Assembly: GCA_002315375.1 (NCBI GenBank)
Contig: DCHR01000018.1
Coordinates: 79,129 to 143,128, forward strand
Source of the DNA: Treponema sp. UBA1747
GTDB lineage: Bacteria; Spirochaetota; Spirochaetia; Treponematales; Treponemataceae
Direction of reading: 5' to 3'
DNA length: 64,000 nucleotides
The notes beneath the pieces were generated by a model, which saw nothing but the letters and a program-made list of their open reading frames with translations, was not told the DNA's origin and did not search any database. The position numbers and the translations under genes are program-made. This document shows, one piece after another, positions 1-9,880 of the stretch; positions within the stretch are counted from its first letter, which is position 1, and the number at the start of each line of letters is the position of its first letter.

Positions 1-79
1 CTGGGGTGCATGAGTACGCTCACTGTAGTATAGCGTGCCACTATGCACTAAGTATTTTCTTCTATATAATAGTTTTTCT

Positions 80-2197
80 ATGACTATTGATGAAAATACA
101 AATGAAGAACTTTATGATTCTGACGAAATTATTCCTATCGAAGATGATGTAATTGAAAGCGAATCAGAATCGGAAGAAGAAGACGGACCTGTTACTTTTG
201 AAGACCTGGGCCTTGATGAACGTGCCCTGGCTGCTGTCCGCCGAAAGGGTTTTGAATACCCGAGTCCAATCCAGGTTCTGGCAATTCCACGTCTTTTGAA
301 CGGTGACTCAAATGTTATTGCCCGCGCCAGAACAGGAACCGGAAAAACCGCTGCCTTCGGACTTCCTATTATCCAGCAGCTCCGCGACAAATCTGATTAT
401 CCTCAGGCTCTGATTCTGGAACCAACCCGCGAACTTGCAATGCAGACCTGTACAGAAATGCAGAGTTTTGCAGAAGGCGGATACCCGAGAACCTGTGTTC
501 TTTACGGTGGGGCAAGCTATTCAGGACAGATTAAAGACCTTAAACGGGGAGCAGAAATCGTAGTAGGTACACCGGGACGTATTCAGGATCACCTGGAACG
601 CAAAACCCTGGATATTTCCAAAATCAAGTATTTTATTCTGGATGAAGGGGATGAAATGCTTGATATGGGATTTATTGACGATATTGAACATATCTTTGAA
701 CAGGCAAATCCCGATGCCAGAATCCTGCTTTTCAGTGCAACAATGCCTGAACCAATCCTTAAGATTGCCCAGAAATTCATGGGGGAATATGAAATCATGG
801 AAGAAGAGGGAGTTGTGGATGAACCTCTCTTAATCGACCAGAAGTTCTGGGTTCTCCGTGAAAGTGACAAAGTAGAAGCTCTGGTGCGCCTTATTGATAT
901 GGCTCCTGATTTCTACGGTCTTGTATTTACCATGACTAAAATGGATGCAGACAATGTTACCCGTGCACTGGACCTTCGCGGATACGAAGCTGCAGCCCTT
1001 CACGGGGATATTATGCAGAATCAGCGCGAAAAGGTTCTGGAACGCTTCAGAAACAAGAAGACACGAATCCTTGTTGCAACAGACGTTGCTGCCCGTGGTA
1101 TTGATATTTCGGGGCTTACTCATGTAGTAAACTATTCAATTCCTTTTGACGGAGCAACTTATGTTCACCGCATCGGTCGTACAGGACGAGCCGGAAGTTC
1201 TGGAACAGCAGTTACTTTTGTACGTCCTGAAGAACGCCGCAAGCTTTCTTTCCTTCAGCGTGCCGTTGCAAAAGCAAGTAAAGGCCAGATGGTGGAAGAA
1301 GAAGTTCCTACAGTGCACGATGTTCTGGAAGCAAAACGCATCAGAATCGTTGATGAACTGGTAAGAAAAGTTTGGGGCGAGGAAATTAACAATTCAGAGT
1401 GCACAATTCAGAATGATGTTCCTGCTGTAAGCGAATTGTCTGAGGTTGAGGCAAGTTCAGCTGTTAGTGAAGAAACTGGTAATAATGCTCCTGCAGAAAA
1501 CCAATCTGCTGCTGTTGAAAAAGCTCCTGTAGAAGTAGATACATTCTTTACAGAACTTGCTGAAAAACTTATCAACGGGGGAGATGCAAGAGCTGTGCTT
1601 GCTGCTGTTCTTGCAGATGAATTCGGTGAAAAACTTTCGCCAAAACATTACGGAAGAATCAGCAATCCCAAGAAAATGGGAAGGTCCTTTGAAGCGGATC
1701 CTAATTCTACCCGAATTTTCGTTTCACTTGGTAAAAAAGATCATATGGGACCACGCGATATTGCAGATTTCTTCAGTAATCTTCTGCATATTCCGAATCA
1801 CAAGGTTGATAATATCGACATGGCCCGTGAGTTCTCTCTTGTAAGCCTGCCAAAGGAATCAGCTAAAAAAGCTCTGGATATGGCAAAGAAAAACAAGAAT
1901 CTGCCTCATATGCATATTGATACAAAAGGCGAACCTGAAAGAAGTCCGCGCCGCCGCGGTGCTTACCGTGACAGACCTGAAGGTGTCCGTGAAGGCGGAG
2001 AAGAAAGAAAGCGGGACCGGGAAGGACGCCGCGAGGGTGGAGAACGCCGTTTTGAGGACCGTAAGGATAAAAAACGTGACGGAGACCGCCGCGAAGGCCG
2101 TTCGAAGGGAAACCGCCCGAATACTCACACACAGAGTACCCGCAATGCCGCCAGCCTTTACAAAAAAGGTAACAGCGGAAAAGCTGAAAGATTCTAA
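80..2197 (+). CDS. DEAD-box ATP-dependent RNA helicase with DbpA-type RNA-binding domain and basic tail
   Basis: Predicted cytoplasmic RNA helicase that remodels rRNA or mRNA duplexes. Visible in order: an acidic N-terminus; the Q motif (YPSPIQ); Walker A (ARTGTGKT); PTRELA; motif II; SAT (FSATMP); ARGID and HRIGRTGRAG; a DbpA-like RNA-binding domain around SRIFVSLGKKD-like residues; then an Arg/Lys/Gly/Glu-rich tail of about 80 residues. Motif II is DEGD (residues 188-191), not DEAD, an uncommon substitution at a core ATPase motif. I start at 80 (MTIDENTNE), not at the upstream in-frame ATG at 35, because the added residues are not family-like and a TATAAT box at 65-70 would fall inside them. 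There is no Shine-Dalgarno, so the transcript may be leaderless. The family is certain; the exact substrate (CsdA-, CshA- or DbpA-like) is not. Confidence 0.93.
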   Translation: MTIDENTNEELYDSDEIIPIEDDVIESESESEEEDGPVTFEDLGLDERALAAVRRKGFEYPSPIQVLAIPRLLNGDSNVIARARTGTGKTAAFGLPIIQQLRDKSDYPQALILEPTRELAMQTCTEMQSFAEGGYPRTCVLYGGASYSGQIKDLKRGAEIVVGTPGRIQDHLERKTLDISKIKYFILDEGDEMLDMGFIDDIEHIFEQANPDARILLFSATMPEPILKIAQKFMGEYEIMEEEGVVDEPLLIDQKFWVLRESDKVEALVRLIDMAPDFYGLVFTMTKMDADNVTRALDLRGYEAAALHGDIMQNQREKVLERFRNKKTRILVATDVAARGIDISGLTHVVNYSIPFDGATYVHRIGRTGRAGSSGTAVTFVRPEERRKLSFLQRAVAKASKGQMVEEEVPTVHDVLEAKRIRIVDELVRKVWGEEINNSECTIQNDVPAVSELSEVEASSAVSEETGNNAPAENQSAAVEKAPVEVDTFFTELAEKLINGGDARAVLAAVLADEFGEKLSPKHYGRISNPKKMGRSFEADPNSTRIFVSLGKKDHMGPRDIADFFSNLLHIPNHKVDNIDMAREFSLVSLPKESAKKALDMAKKNKNLPHMHIDTKGEPERSPRRRGAYRDRPEGVREGGEERKRDREGRREGGERRFEDRKDKKRDGDRREGRSKGNRPNTHTQSTRNAASLYKKGNSGKAERF

Positions 2198-2219
2198 TAC
2201 TTTTAAAACACACGATAAA

Positions 2220-2258
2220 CCTTTTATGCGGTATAATTTGAATATATCGCATAAAGGG
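2220..2258. promoter_or_regulatory. Inverted repeat flanking the addB -10 box
   Basis: TTTATGCG (2223-2230) and CGCATAAA (2248-2255) form an inverted repeat, extended outward to about 11 pairs with one G-T. TATAAT (2232-2237) lies in the 17-base spacer and the AAGGGG ribosome-binding site overlaps the right arm. If TATAAT is the -10 box, the left arm is not transcribed, so the repeat would act on DNA as an operator and not as an RNA hairpin. No regulator is known for it. Confidence 0.4.
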
Positions 2259-2265
2259 GTAACCT

Positions 2266-5175
2266 GTGGCTTCTATTCTTGAAACAATCCAGACTACAAT
2301 TTCAAATAATATAAGGAATGACAATGCTATATTTGTTTTTTCAACAGATATTGCATGTACAACATGGGCTGAATGGGCTGTAAAAAACAGCGGAGTACGT
2401 GCTGTTCCGAGAGAAAGGTTCAAAGCCTGGGACAGATTTAAGGCAGAATCAACAGACGAAAAATCTTCAGGGCATCCTGTTCCTGGACTTTTGCGTAAGG
2501 TTTTTGTCGAAAACCTTATGACTGAAAATGCCTCTAATCCTGTTTTCAAAAAAATCATTTCCCCTGAATTTGCCGCAGATTCTTCTTCCTTTACAGACTG
2601 GGTCAGTACAATACTTCCATCCCTGAAAAGCTGGCATGACAGATATGAAAAGATTTATGGTAATCAGGTTCAGGATACGGAAGATGAGGATTATGAACTT
2701 CTATATAAACGCTATTCTGATTTTCTTCTGAAAGACCCTGTTACGGGGCTTGAACGAAAGGAAAAACTTTATGAACCTGCCTGGGAAACAAAAAATCTTC
2801 TGGTTGACGGAAAAGAATATTATGTTTTCTTTCCTGAAATTCTTGATGATTATGCTGATTATAAGGATTTTTTTGAAAGCGGAGATATTCCAAACCTTCA
2901 TGTCTTTTTTGTAAAAGATACTGATGATATCAATAAAGAAGTTTCTGCTGATTATTTTTCAAATTCAAGAACTGAATTCAAAAAGCTTTGTCTTGAACTT
3001 CGCCATGTTCACGAAACAGAAAAAATCAGCTGGCGGGAAATGGCAGTTTCTCTACCGGATATCGATACTTATCTTCCATATATTGAGCGGGATCTGAAGC
3101 TTTATGCAATTCCATATGTTGTCCGTTCGGGGCGGAAGGTTACGGGTATCAATGCAGGTTCCATTTTTACCTGCGTGAAAAATGTTTATGAATCAGATTT
3201 TTCCTATGATTCAATGCGTGCGCTTCTTACCAACAGTTTTGTTCCATGGAAACATGAAAACCTGAATGAAGAACTTATTCGTGAAGGGGCTGCAAGAAAG
3301 TGTATCATCAATTATGAGAAAAACGGAAAGCCTGTTGATGTATGGGCTGAAAGCCTGCAGTATGTTCAGTTCAAACAGGTTTCCGAATGGTATGCGGACA
3401 TAAAGAAATGGGTAAAGGATTTTTATTCGGCAAAGGATTTTAAGTCAGTACAACAGACCTGGTTTGCATTCCGGGATAAAATTTTTGACTTTGATTCCCT
3501 GGAACAAGAAAGCGAATGTAATCTCGTTCTTGGCCACTGTCTTGATAAGCTTGTGGAAATGATTGAGCTGGAAGAACAATACGGAATTAAAGTGTCAAAT
3601 CCCTTCAGTTTTTTCATTACTGAACTTGATAATTCTGTTTACCAGCCTCAGCAGAAACATGCGGGTGTGAACATTTTCAAATATAAAGTTTCAGCAACTG
3701 CAGCTTTTAAATATCAGTATGTTGTAGACGCAAACCAGTCAAATCTTTCTGTAATGAATACACAGCTCAGGTTTCTTAATAACGAAAAAAGGGCTGCACT
3801 CAAGATTACAGATGAGGATGCAGCAACTGAAAGTTTCATTGTTTTGTATGGAAAAAATCAGGGCTGCTTCAGCTGCAGCCAGAGTACTGTAAATGGTTTT
3901 GCAATTCCTCATTCACGGCTTACAACTTCAAAAGACCCGGTCGATTTAATTCGGGAAGAACTTCAGGTATATGACCTGCCGTCAAAAGAACAGATTTTTT
4001 TAAGAAGCGAAGCAAAAGCCGAAAAACCGGATGCTGTTTATGAGCTGCAGACAAGCGGAGATAAAGGTTTTCTTTATTATGAAAAAATAAACAGAAAAGT
4101 TTCTGAAGAAGAAATTATCAGTGAACCACTCAGAAAACTGATAGAAAAAGAAGCCTATGCTGAAGGAAAGGTAAAAGTAAATGCATCGGCTTTGTCCAGC
4201 TATTTCCCTTGTCCGAGAAAATGGCTTTTTTCATATATTCTGGATCTTTCCGAAGATTCCCTTACAGCAGAACTGTTTAACGTTTTTGATGTAGGAAATA
4301 TTTATCACCGGGTTCTGGAAAAGTTCTTCGGATACTATTATCAAAATAAAAAACCGATTCCTCTGGTAAATGAAAAGGGGGAACTTCCGGAAAAAGAAAA
4401 AATCCTTAAGCAGATTGCAGGTTATCTTAAAGAAGTTTATGAAGAAACAGATGACAGAAAAGCTTTGAGTTTTAACCGGATGAAAACAAAAAGTCCTCTT
4501 CTGAAGGAAGTAATGGAATCTCAGATTGAACAGGCAGCTGGATTCTTTATTCCTGTTCTGGAATCTCTTTGCGCTCCTTACGATGAAAAACATACAAAGG
4601 CCAGTGGTTTCGGAAATGCATACGTTGCAGCCACAGAAGGTAAGTTCTCTGATAATGAGAATGAGAACTACAGCCTGTACGGGGAAATTGACGGTGTGTT
4701 TGATGACAACGACAGGCTTTCCATTATTGATTATAAAACCAGTAAAACAAAAGGACCTGCAGACTGCATCATAAATGAAGAAGAATATAATCCTGATTCT
4801 GAAGTTCTTCCGGAATTAAAGGATTTTCAGCTGCCGATGTATGTTCATCTTTTACAGAAAAGTAAGCTTGCCAAAGCAGGAGACCTGGAACAGGCACTTT
4901 TCTTCAGCCTGAAAAAGAGAGAAAAGAATTACATTGTAAAACAACCGCAGAAAACTAAACAGAATACTAAATATGTACACGACAAAACAGTAACTGCTGA
5001 ACAGTTTGAAACAACACTTGAAGTTTTCAGAAGATATGCAGAATGTTTTGCTTCTGAAATCAGGGCCTGCAAAAGTTTTGAACCTGATTTTTCAAAAGTA
5101 AAGGATTATGAACACTGTGCAGGGTGCAGTTACAAATCAATCTGCCGTACAACTTACATTAAGAGAGATAAATAA
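2266..5175 (+). CDS. addB: AddB-like helicase/nuclease subunit (PD-(D/E)XK, iron-sulfur staple)
   Basis: Partner subunit of an AddAB-type helicase-nuclease that processes double-strand DNA ends for RecA loading. The C-terminal part has a RecB-family nuclease core (EIDGVFD, then IIDYKTSK, around residues 807-826). It also has the Cys pattern of the AddB iron-sulfur staple: one Cys in SSYFPCPRKW (near residue 649) and C-x2-C-x5-C in CAGCSYKSIC near the C-terminus. I see no intact Walker A near the N-terminus, as expected when AddB serves for structure and Chi recognition. The start is GTG at 2266, behind AAGGGG at 2254-2259. Its stop overlaps the addA start (TAATG), so the two are translationally coupled. 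At 969 residues it is shorter than Bacillus AddB (about 1,170). Confidence 0.85.
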   Translation: MASILETIQTTISNNIRNDNAIFVFSTDIACTTWAEWAVKNSGVRAVPRERFKAWDRFKAESTDEKSSGHPVPGLLRKVFVENLMTENASNPVFKKIISPEFAADSSSFTDWVSTILPSLKSWHDRYEKIYGNQVQDTEDEDYELLYKRYSDFLLKDPVTGLERKEKLYEPAWETKNLLVDGKEYYVFFPEILDDYADYKDFFESGDIPNLHVFFVKDTDDINKEVSADYFSNSRTEFKKLCLELRHVHETEKISWREMAVSLPDIDTYLPYIERDLKLYAIPYVVRSGRKVTGINAGSIFTCVKNVYESDFSYDSMRALLTNSFVPWKHENLNEELIREGAARKCIINYEKNGKPVDVWAESLQYVQFKQVSEWYADIKKWVKDFYSAKDFKSVQQTWFAFRDKIFDFDSLEQESECNLVLGHCLDKLVEMIELEEQYGIKVSNPFSFFITELDNSVYQPQQKHAGVNIFKYKVSATAAFKYQYVVDANQSNLSVMNTQLRFLNNEKRAALKITDEDAATESFIVLYGKNQGCFSCSQSTVNGFAIPHSRLTTSKDPVDLIREELQVYDLPSKEQIFLRSEAKAEKPDAVYELQTSGDKGFLYYEKINRKVSEEEIISEPLRKLIEKEAYAEGKVKVNASALSSYFPCPRKWLFSYILDLSEDSLTAELFNVFDVGNIYHRVLEKFFGYYYQNKKPIPLVNEKGELPEKEKILKQIAGYLKEVYEETDDRKALSFNRMKTKSPLLKEVMESQIEQAAGFFIPVLESLCAPYDEKHTKASGFGNAYVAATEGKFSDNENENYSLYGEIDGVFDDNDRLSIIDYKTSKTKGPADCIINEEEYNPDSEVLPELKDFQLPMYVHLLQKSKLAKAGDLEQALFFSLKKREKNYIVKQPQKTKQNTKYVHDKTVTAEQFETTLEVFRRYAECFASEIRACKSFEPDFSKVKDYEHCAGCSYKSICRTTYIKRDK

Positions 5176-8100
5176 TGAGTCAGGAAATGAATATTGATTA
5201 TCTGGATTTGCTTCCAAAAAGACTGGATGACCAGCAGAAAACCGCTCTTGCAGCCAGAGGAAATGTAATTGTTGCGGCAGGGGCAGGCTCAGGAAAAACT
5301 CAGGTACTGGCAACCCGTTTTGCATATCTTGTAATGAGTCATGGCATTAAGGCAGAAAGAATTCTAACACTTACTTTTACAAAAAAAGCTGCCAGTGAAA
5401 TGTATCAGCGAATTTATCAGACTCTGGTTTTCTTTTCAAATCATGACCAGGTACCGGAACTCGAAAGAAAAAGGGCAGAGGAAGCTGTAAAGGATTTTGC
5501 CAAAGTTCATATTCAGACTCTGGACTCTTATAATGGTTCTGTTCTCCGTCAGTGTGCCAGCCGTTATGGTATCAGACCTGATTTCGGGCAGGGAGATAAC
5601 AGTGACAGTAATCAGGCTTTGAAATTTGTAATGAAGCATAGAAATGAAAATGTCATTCATAATCTTGTCGATGAAAAAAACTCAGGAAACCTTCAGCAGA
5701 TTGCAGGTCAGATACAAAATGAAATAATGAGCCGTACAACCCTTGCATCAGAATCCGGTTATTTCAAGCATTTCTGTGAGAAAAAGAGGGAAGGCTGTTT
5801 AAATCTCTGGTCTGATAATTACAGAATAATCTGGCAGGCAATTGAAGATTTTTTCCGCTGTTATGATGAGCTGGATAACATTACAAATACCATAAAGAAA
5901 AGTTTTTCATCAATGGAAAGTCTTGGAAAACTTATGAATGAATATTCTGGTGATGCAACACAAATCACAAGGGAAGGCTTTCAGAAGTTTTGTGACGGAA
6001 TAAACGAAATAGACTTTGATTTGCCTTCTGGAAAAGGAAGTGACATAATCAAGGCGATCATTACTGCAATCAGACCCAAAGAAAAGGAAAGCGTACTTAG
6101 AAAGATGCTGGATTCTGCGGCTTACCTTATGGATTATTCTGCCGGTTATGAATATGCTGCTTTGCTTGATGTTTATATGGAAGAAGTAAATCATGAAAAG
6201 CGTGTTTCGGGAAATCTTTCATTCGCGGATATTTCAGAAATGGCGTTGAAAGCTTTGATTGAGCAGGAAGATATCCGTACTCAGGAACAGAATGCTTTTG
6301 ACAGAATAATGATTGATGAGTTCCAGGACAATAACCAGAAAAACCGCGATCTGCTTTTCCTTCTTTCTGCTAAACCAGGCCTTTCTGCGGAGGACTCGCT
6401 GAAGGGTGAAAATCTGGTTGAGGACAAGCTGTTCTTTGTAGGAGATGACAAGCAGTCAATTTATAAATTCCGCGGAGCTGATGTTTCTGTTTTCAAGCAG
6501 CTTGGTGAAGATTTGAATACTGAACCGGTTGATATGGTTTACAATTACCGTTCGACAGAATACCTTCTTGATTCCTTTAATCAGATTTTCGGAGGTTATG
6601 ACAGCACCGGTCAGAAGGTAAAGGAAATTCCGTCCGCGGTTTTCCCGGAAGAAGTTCCTGAAGATGAAAAGTATTCCGCAACTTTTACAGAACGCCAGAT
6701 TGCCAGAAGAAATATGGCAGTAATGCCGGTTTCAGAAAAAAACTTCCAGAATTCCCCGGTTCATTTTTGTATATGCTTTGACGAGTTCGATGAGAAATGT
6801 CAGGAAGTGGTTGATATGGTAGCACCATATCAGGAAGAACTTAGAAAGCTTGGAAAAAATTCTGATTTCAAAAGCGGACAAAAACAGGCTTTTATTTCCA
6901 GTGATGACCAGCTCTGTTATTTCATTGCGAAAGAAATTAGTCAACGTATTAAAAAATCGGAAGGAGGGCTTTCTTATAAAGATTTTGCTATTCTTGATAA
7001 ATCACGGACTTTAAGAAAAACTCTGGTAAAATATCTTTCTCTTTTTGACATTCCTTATAATCTGGATAATCAGATTGATATTTTTGAGACTGCTCCTGTA
7101 AATGATATCTACAATCTTTTAAGACTGTGTGTTTATCCGTCTGACAGAAGGGCCCTTGCGGCTTTCTTGTGTTCTCCTTTTGCAGGTCTTTCAGTAAATG
7201 CTCTGGAACAGGTTTTCAGTCTTGGTTTTGAAATTGAAGGGGATAATACTGAAAATTATAAAGCCCTGGAAGAAATTCTTTCTTCAGAAGCAAATGAAAG
7301 ACTTTTGAAGGCTGTCAGCCTTTTCAAGGAAATCAAAGCTCTTGCAACCGGAAATCTTCTTACTCAGACCATTACAAAACTCTGGTATGAATATGGATAC
7401 CGGTATGAAACCTTCTGGCACAAAAATCTGTACTTACTGAATGAACAGTATGATCTGCTTTTTGAACTTGCCCGTCAGTGTGATACGAATGGAGTTACTC
7501 TTTCAGATTTTATCGACCAGATGGATTCATTGAGAAATGAGTTCAGTTCCGACAGTGATATTGATGTTTCTGAAATTGATTATCCTAAGGAAAATAGCGA
7601 TGCAGTTCAGATAATGACAATTCACAAAAGCAAAGGACTTCAGTTCCCTTATGTTTTTGTAATGGGTGTAACAGGAAATGCCCGCGGCAACTATGAAGAT
7701 AAAGATGAAGACGTGACTGCCGGATCCCCTTTTGGAGAGCCGGCTGCTGTAGAAACTGCAAAAGCTGATGCAGAATTCCGGCGTGTAATTTACGTAGCAT
7801 TAACCCGCGCAGAGAAAGAAGTTTACATCGTTGGAAAACCAAAATATAAAAACGGCGTAATGATGTCTGTCTGCAAGGCTCATTATCCAGAGATGGAAGG
7901 GAACGCCTCTTTCTCTCTCGGGGAATATACATATTGTGAAGGAGCTCCATTTGACTATATTTCCATTCTTCCTGTGGACCGGAATGCAATGGAAAAAAGC
8001 CGGAAGGAAACCAGTCCTCTTACTCTGGAAACCAAAAACTCGTTTATCGAGGAAAATGATGATTTCTATAAAAACATAAAGGTTATTACACTGGAAAGTC

Positions 8101-8774
8101 AGCTGGAAAAAAATCCGGTTGTTTCGCCAAGTGAGCTTGAAAAAGGAAAGGATGAAATCGGGCAGGCTTTGCCTTCTGATTCACCTCTGGTGCCAGAACT
8201 TTCTTCATTAATGCCAAAATTAAAGGAAGTGAATTTTCATGAAGGAAATTTTGGTACATTCGCCCATGCCTTTATGGAAGCCTATGTAAAGGATTCCGGA
8301 AATGTTCTTCACCAGCTTCCGGCTTCAGTTTTCAGAAATCTCTGGGATTACAATAAAACAGAGGAGGAAAATTTTAAGGATCCTCTTTGCAGTCAGATTA
8401 TAAATGTATGTAAAAAAATGTGTCAGGGATTTGAAAAATCCCGTTTTAATGAAGAACTTCAGCAGGCATTGTCTGTTCAGTCTGAATATGCCTTCCTTGC
8501 ATGGCAGAATGATATGGTAGTAAACGGAATTATTGACCTTTGCTATAAGATGCCTGACGGAAGGGTAGTTATCGTAGATTATAAAACTGATGAAGAAATT
8601 CATCCCGATAAATATGCACCTCAGCTGGCCTGTTACAAGGATGCGGCAAGCGAACTTTTCGGAGTTGATAAATCAAATATTGAATGTCACCTTTTTTATC
8701 TGCGTTATGGTCAGTCTGTGGATGTTACAAAGGAAGCTGATGACAGCCTGCTTCCAAAACTGGGAACGGATTAA
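5175..8774 (+). CDS. addA: AddA-like UvrD-type helicase-nuclease
   Basis: Superfamily 1 helicase motor and nuclease of the AddAB complex, acting on broken DNA ends. Visible motifs: Walker A AGAGSGKTQ near residue 36; TFTKKAASEM; DEFQD (motif II); GDDKQSIYKFRGAD (motif III); YNYRST; HKSKGLQFP (motif V); VALTRAEKEVY (motif VI). The C-terminal PD-(D/E)XK nuclease has GIIDLCY followed by VIVDYKTDE. At 1,199 residues the length is normal for AddA. It overlaps the addB stop by one base and is followed by a promoter region for tpiA. The two nuclease-bearing subunits argue for AddAB and against RecBCD. Confidence 0.92.
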   Translation: MSQEMNIDYLDLLPKRLDDQQKTALAARGNVIVAAGAGSGKTQVLATRFAYLVMSHGIKAERILTLTFTKKAASEMYQRIYQTLVFFSNHDQVPELERKRAEEAVKDFAKVHIQTLDSYNGSVLRQCASRYGIRPDFGQGDNSDSNQALKFVMKHRNENVIHNLVDEKNSGNLQQIAGQIQNEIMSRTTLASESGYFKHFCEKKREGCLNLWSDNYRIIWQAIEDFFRCYDELDNITNTIKKSFSSMESLGKLMNEYSGDATQITREGFQKFCDGINEIDFDLPSGKGSDIIKAIITAIRPKEKESVLRKMLDSAAYLMDYSAGYEYAALLDVYMEEVNHEKRVSGNLSFADISEMALKALIEQEDIRTQEQNAFDRIMIDEFQDNNQKNRDLLFLLSAKPGLSAEDSLKGENLVEDKLFFVGDDKQSIYKFRGADVSVFKQLGEDLNTEPVDMVYNYRSTEYLLDSFNQIFGGYDSTGQKVKEIPSAVFPEEVPEDEKYSATFTERQIARRNMAVMPVSEKNFQNSPVHFCICFDEFDEKCQEVVDMVAPYQEELRKLGKNSDFKSGQKQAFISSDDQLCYFIAKEISQRIKKSEGGLSYKDFAILDKSRTLRKTLVKYLSLFDIPYNLDNQIDIFETAPVNDIYNLLRLCVYPSDRRALAAFLCSPFAGLSVNALEQVFSLGFEIEGDNTENYKALEEILSSEANERLLKAVSLFKEIKALATGNLLTQTITKLWYEYGYRYETFWHKNLYLLNEQYDLLFELARQCDTNGVTLSDFIDQMDSLRNEFSSDSDIDVSEIDYPKENSDAVQIMTIHKSKGLQFPYVFVMGVTGNARGNYEDKDEDVTAGSPFGEPAAVETAKADAEFRRVIYVALTRAEKEVYIVGKPKYKNGVMMSVCKAHYPEMEGNASFSLGEYTYCEGAPFDYISILPVDRNAMEKSRKETSPLTLETKNSFIEENDDFYKNIKVITLESQLEKNPVVSPSELEKGKDEIGQALPSDSPLVPELSSLMPKLKEVNFHEGNFGTFAHAFMEAYVKDSGNVLHQLPASVFRNLWDYNKTEEENFKDPLCSQIINVCKKMCQGFEKSRFNEELQQALSVQSEYAFLAWQNDMVVNGIIDLCYKMPDGRVVIVDYKTDEEIHPDKYAPQLACYKDAASELFGVDKSNIECHLFYLRYGQSVDVTKEADDSLLPKLGTD

Positions 8775-8844
8775 TTTTCCGGAAGTATCCTTAATTGAAT
8801 TTTTCCCTTGTTTAAGGTAAATTCAGTTATACGAATAAAAAGAC

Positions 8845-8864
8845 AAATGCTTTCTTAAGCATTT
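8845..8864 (+). promoter_or_regulatory. Hairpin in the tpiA leader
   Basis: AAATGCTT and AAGCATTT form a perfect 8-bp stem with a TCTT loop, 9 bases before the AGGAG ribosome-binding site (8874-8878). There is no T-run long enough for a terminator. It could stabilise the 5' end of a highly expressed glycolytic mRNA; that role is inference. Confidence 0.4.
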
Positions 8865-8885
8865 GGTATATATAGGAGTTATTTT

Positions 8886-9635
8886 ATGGCACGTACACAT
8901 TATATCGCCGGAAACTGGAAAATGAACACTTCTAAAGCAGAAGCTGTTGCTCTTGCTAAAGACCTGGTTGAACAGCTTAAAGGCAAAACAAACAAATTCA
9001 TGATTGGTGTTCCTTTTGTTTATCTTGATGCAGTTGCACAGGTTGTAAAAGGTTCAAACATCATTCTGGCAGCTCAGGATTGTGCTGCTACTGACAACGG
9101 AGCTCACACAGGTGAAGTTTCTTGCGCTATGCTTAAAGATATCGGATGTCAGTGTGTAATTCTTGGTCATTCAGAACGCCGCCACGAAATCGGTGAATCA
9201 GATGAACTGATCAACAAGAAAGTTCGCAAAGCACTGAACAGCGGACTTGAAGTAGACCTTTGTATCGGTGAACTTCTTTCAGAACGCAAAGCAGGTGAAG
9301 CAGAACAGGTTTGTGCATTCCAGCTTTCTGCAGGTCTTGCAGGTGTAACTGAAGAACAGATGAAAATGGTTACAATCGCTTACGAACCAGTTTGGGCTAT
9401 CGGAACAGGTGAAACAGCTACTCCTGAACAGGCTCAGGAAATCCACAAATTCATCCGCTCTTACATTGCAAAACTTTACAACCAGAAAGTTGCTGATGAA
9501 GTAATCATCCAGTACGGTGGATCAATGAAAGCTTCTAACGCTCCAGAACTTCTGGCTATGGAAGATATCGACGGTGGTCTCATCGGTGGTGCTTCTCTTA
9601 AAGCAGAAACATTTGTTCCAATTTGTGAATGTTAA
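8886..9635 (+). CDS. tpiA: Triosephosphate isomerase
   Basis: Interconverts dihydroxyacetone phosphate and glyceraldehyde-3-phosphate in glycolysis. The TIM-barrel hallmarks are all present: NWKMN with catalytic Lys12, ILGHSERR with the electrophilic His, AYEPVWAIGTG with catalytic Glu, and the phosphate-binding GGS and GGLIGGAS segments near the C-terminus. At 249 residues the length is standard. A clear AGGAG lies 7 bases before the ATG. Codon use looks biased toward a small set (GAA, AAA, GCT, CTT), as expected for high expression. It is monocistronic and followed by the hairpin-rich repeat at 9685. Confidence 0.98.
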   Translation: MARTHYIAGNWKMNTSKAEAVALAKDLVEQLKGKTNKFMIGVPFVYLDAVAQVVKGSNIILAAQDCAATDNGAHTGEVSCAMLKDIGCQCVILGHSERRHEIGESDELINKKVRKALNSGLEVDLCIGELLSERKAGEAEQVCAFQLSAGLAGVTEEQMKMVTIAYEPVWAIGTGETATPEQAQEIHKFIRSYIAKLYNQKVADEVIIQYGGSMKASNAPELLAMEDIDGGLIGGASLKAETFVPICEC

Positions 9636-9684
9636 TGACCCGGTGACCTTTATTTGAGTTTAATGCTTTACTAAAGGTCATTCT

Positions 9685-9835
9685 GCGAAGCTCCGCTTCG
9701 CGCCGGTACGAACCAAAGCAGGTTTGTTTAGAATCCTGATGAAAACAATGTTCGTTGACGCGAAGCTCCGCTTCGCGCCCAAATGCCTTCCGTCCCGGAG
9801 GGCGTTTTTGTTTTAAATAAGGGAAACTTCTTCTT
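9685..9835. repeat. Intergenic hairpin repeat, left copy, ending in a terminator
   Basis: Two copies of the hairpin GCGAAGCTCCGCTTCGC (9685-9701 and 9760-9776) surround a spacer beginning ACGAACC and ending GTTCGT. After the second hairpin comes GCCTTCC/GGAGGGC with a T-rich tail (about 9785-9812), which looks like an intrinsic terminator for tpiA. The same arrangement recurs at 11186-11380 on the other side of the lipoprotein gene, with most of the spacer identical. It is therefore a repeat family and not just a terminator. Confidence 0.8.
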
Positions 9836-9880
9836 TTTGAAAGGCTGGTTATGATGTATTATTTTAACAGGAGAAAAAGT

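Noticed and set aside
35..79. Upstream in-frame ATG as the helicase start
   Set aside because: The added residues (PLCTKYFLLYNSFS) are not family-like and the coding stretch would contain the best -10 box.
1863..2558. Open frame of 231 codons on the minus strand across the helicase tail and the start of addB
   Set aside because: It is antisense to two clear genes, crosses a promoter region, and its translation has no domain, signal or sensible composition. It arises from the biased codons of the Arg-rich tail.
7585..7989. Open frame of 134 codons antisense to addA
   Set aside because: Lies over the conserved motif V-VI region of the helicase; product is Leu/His/Arg-rich noise.
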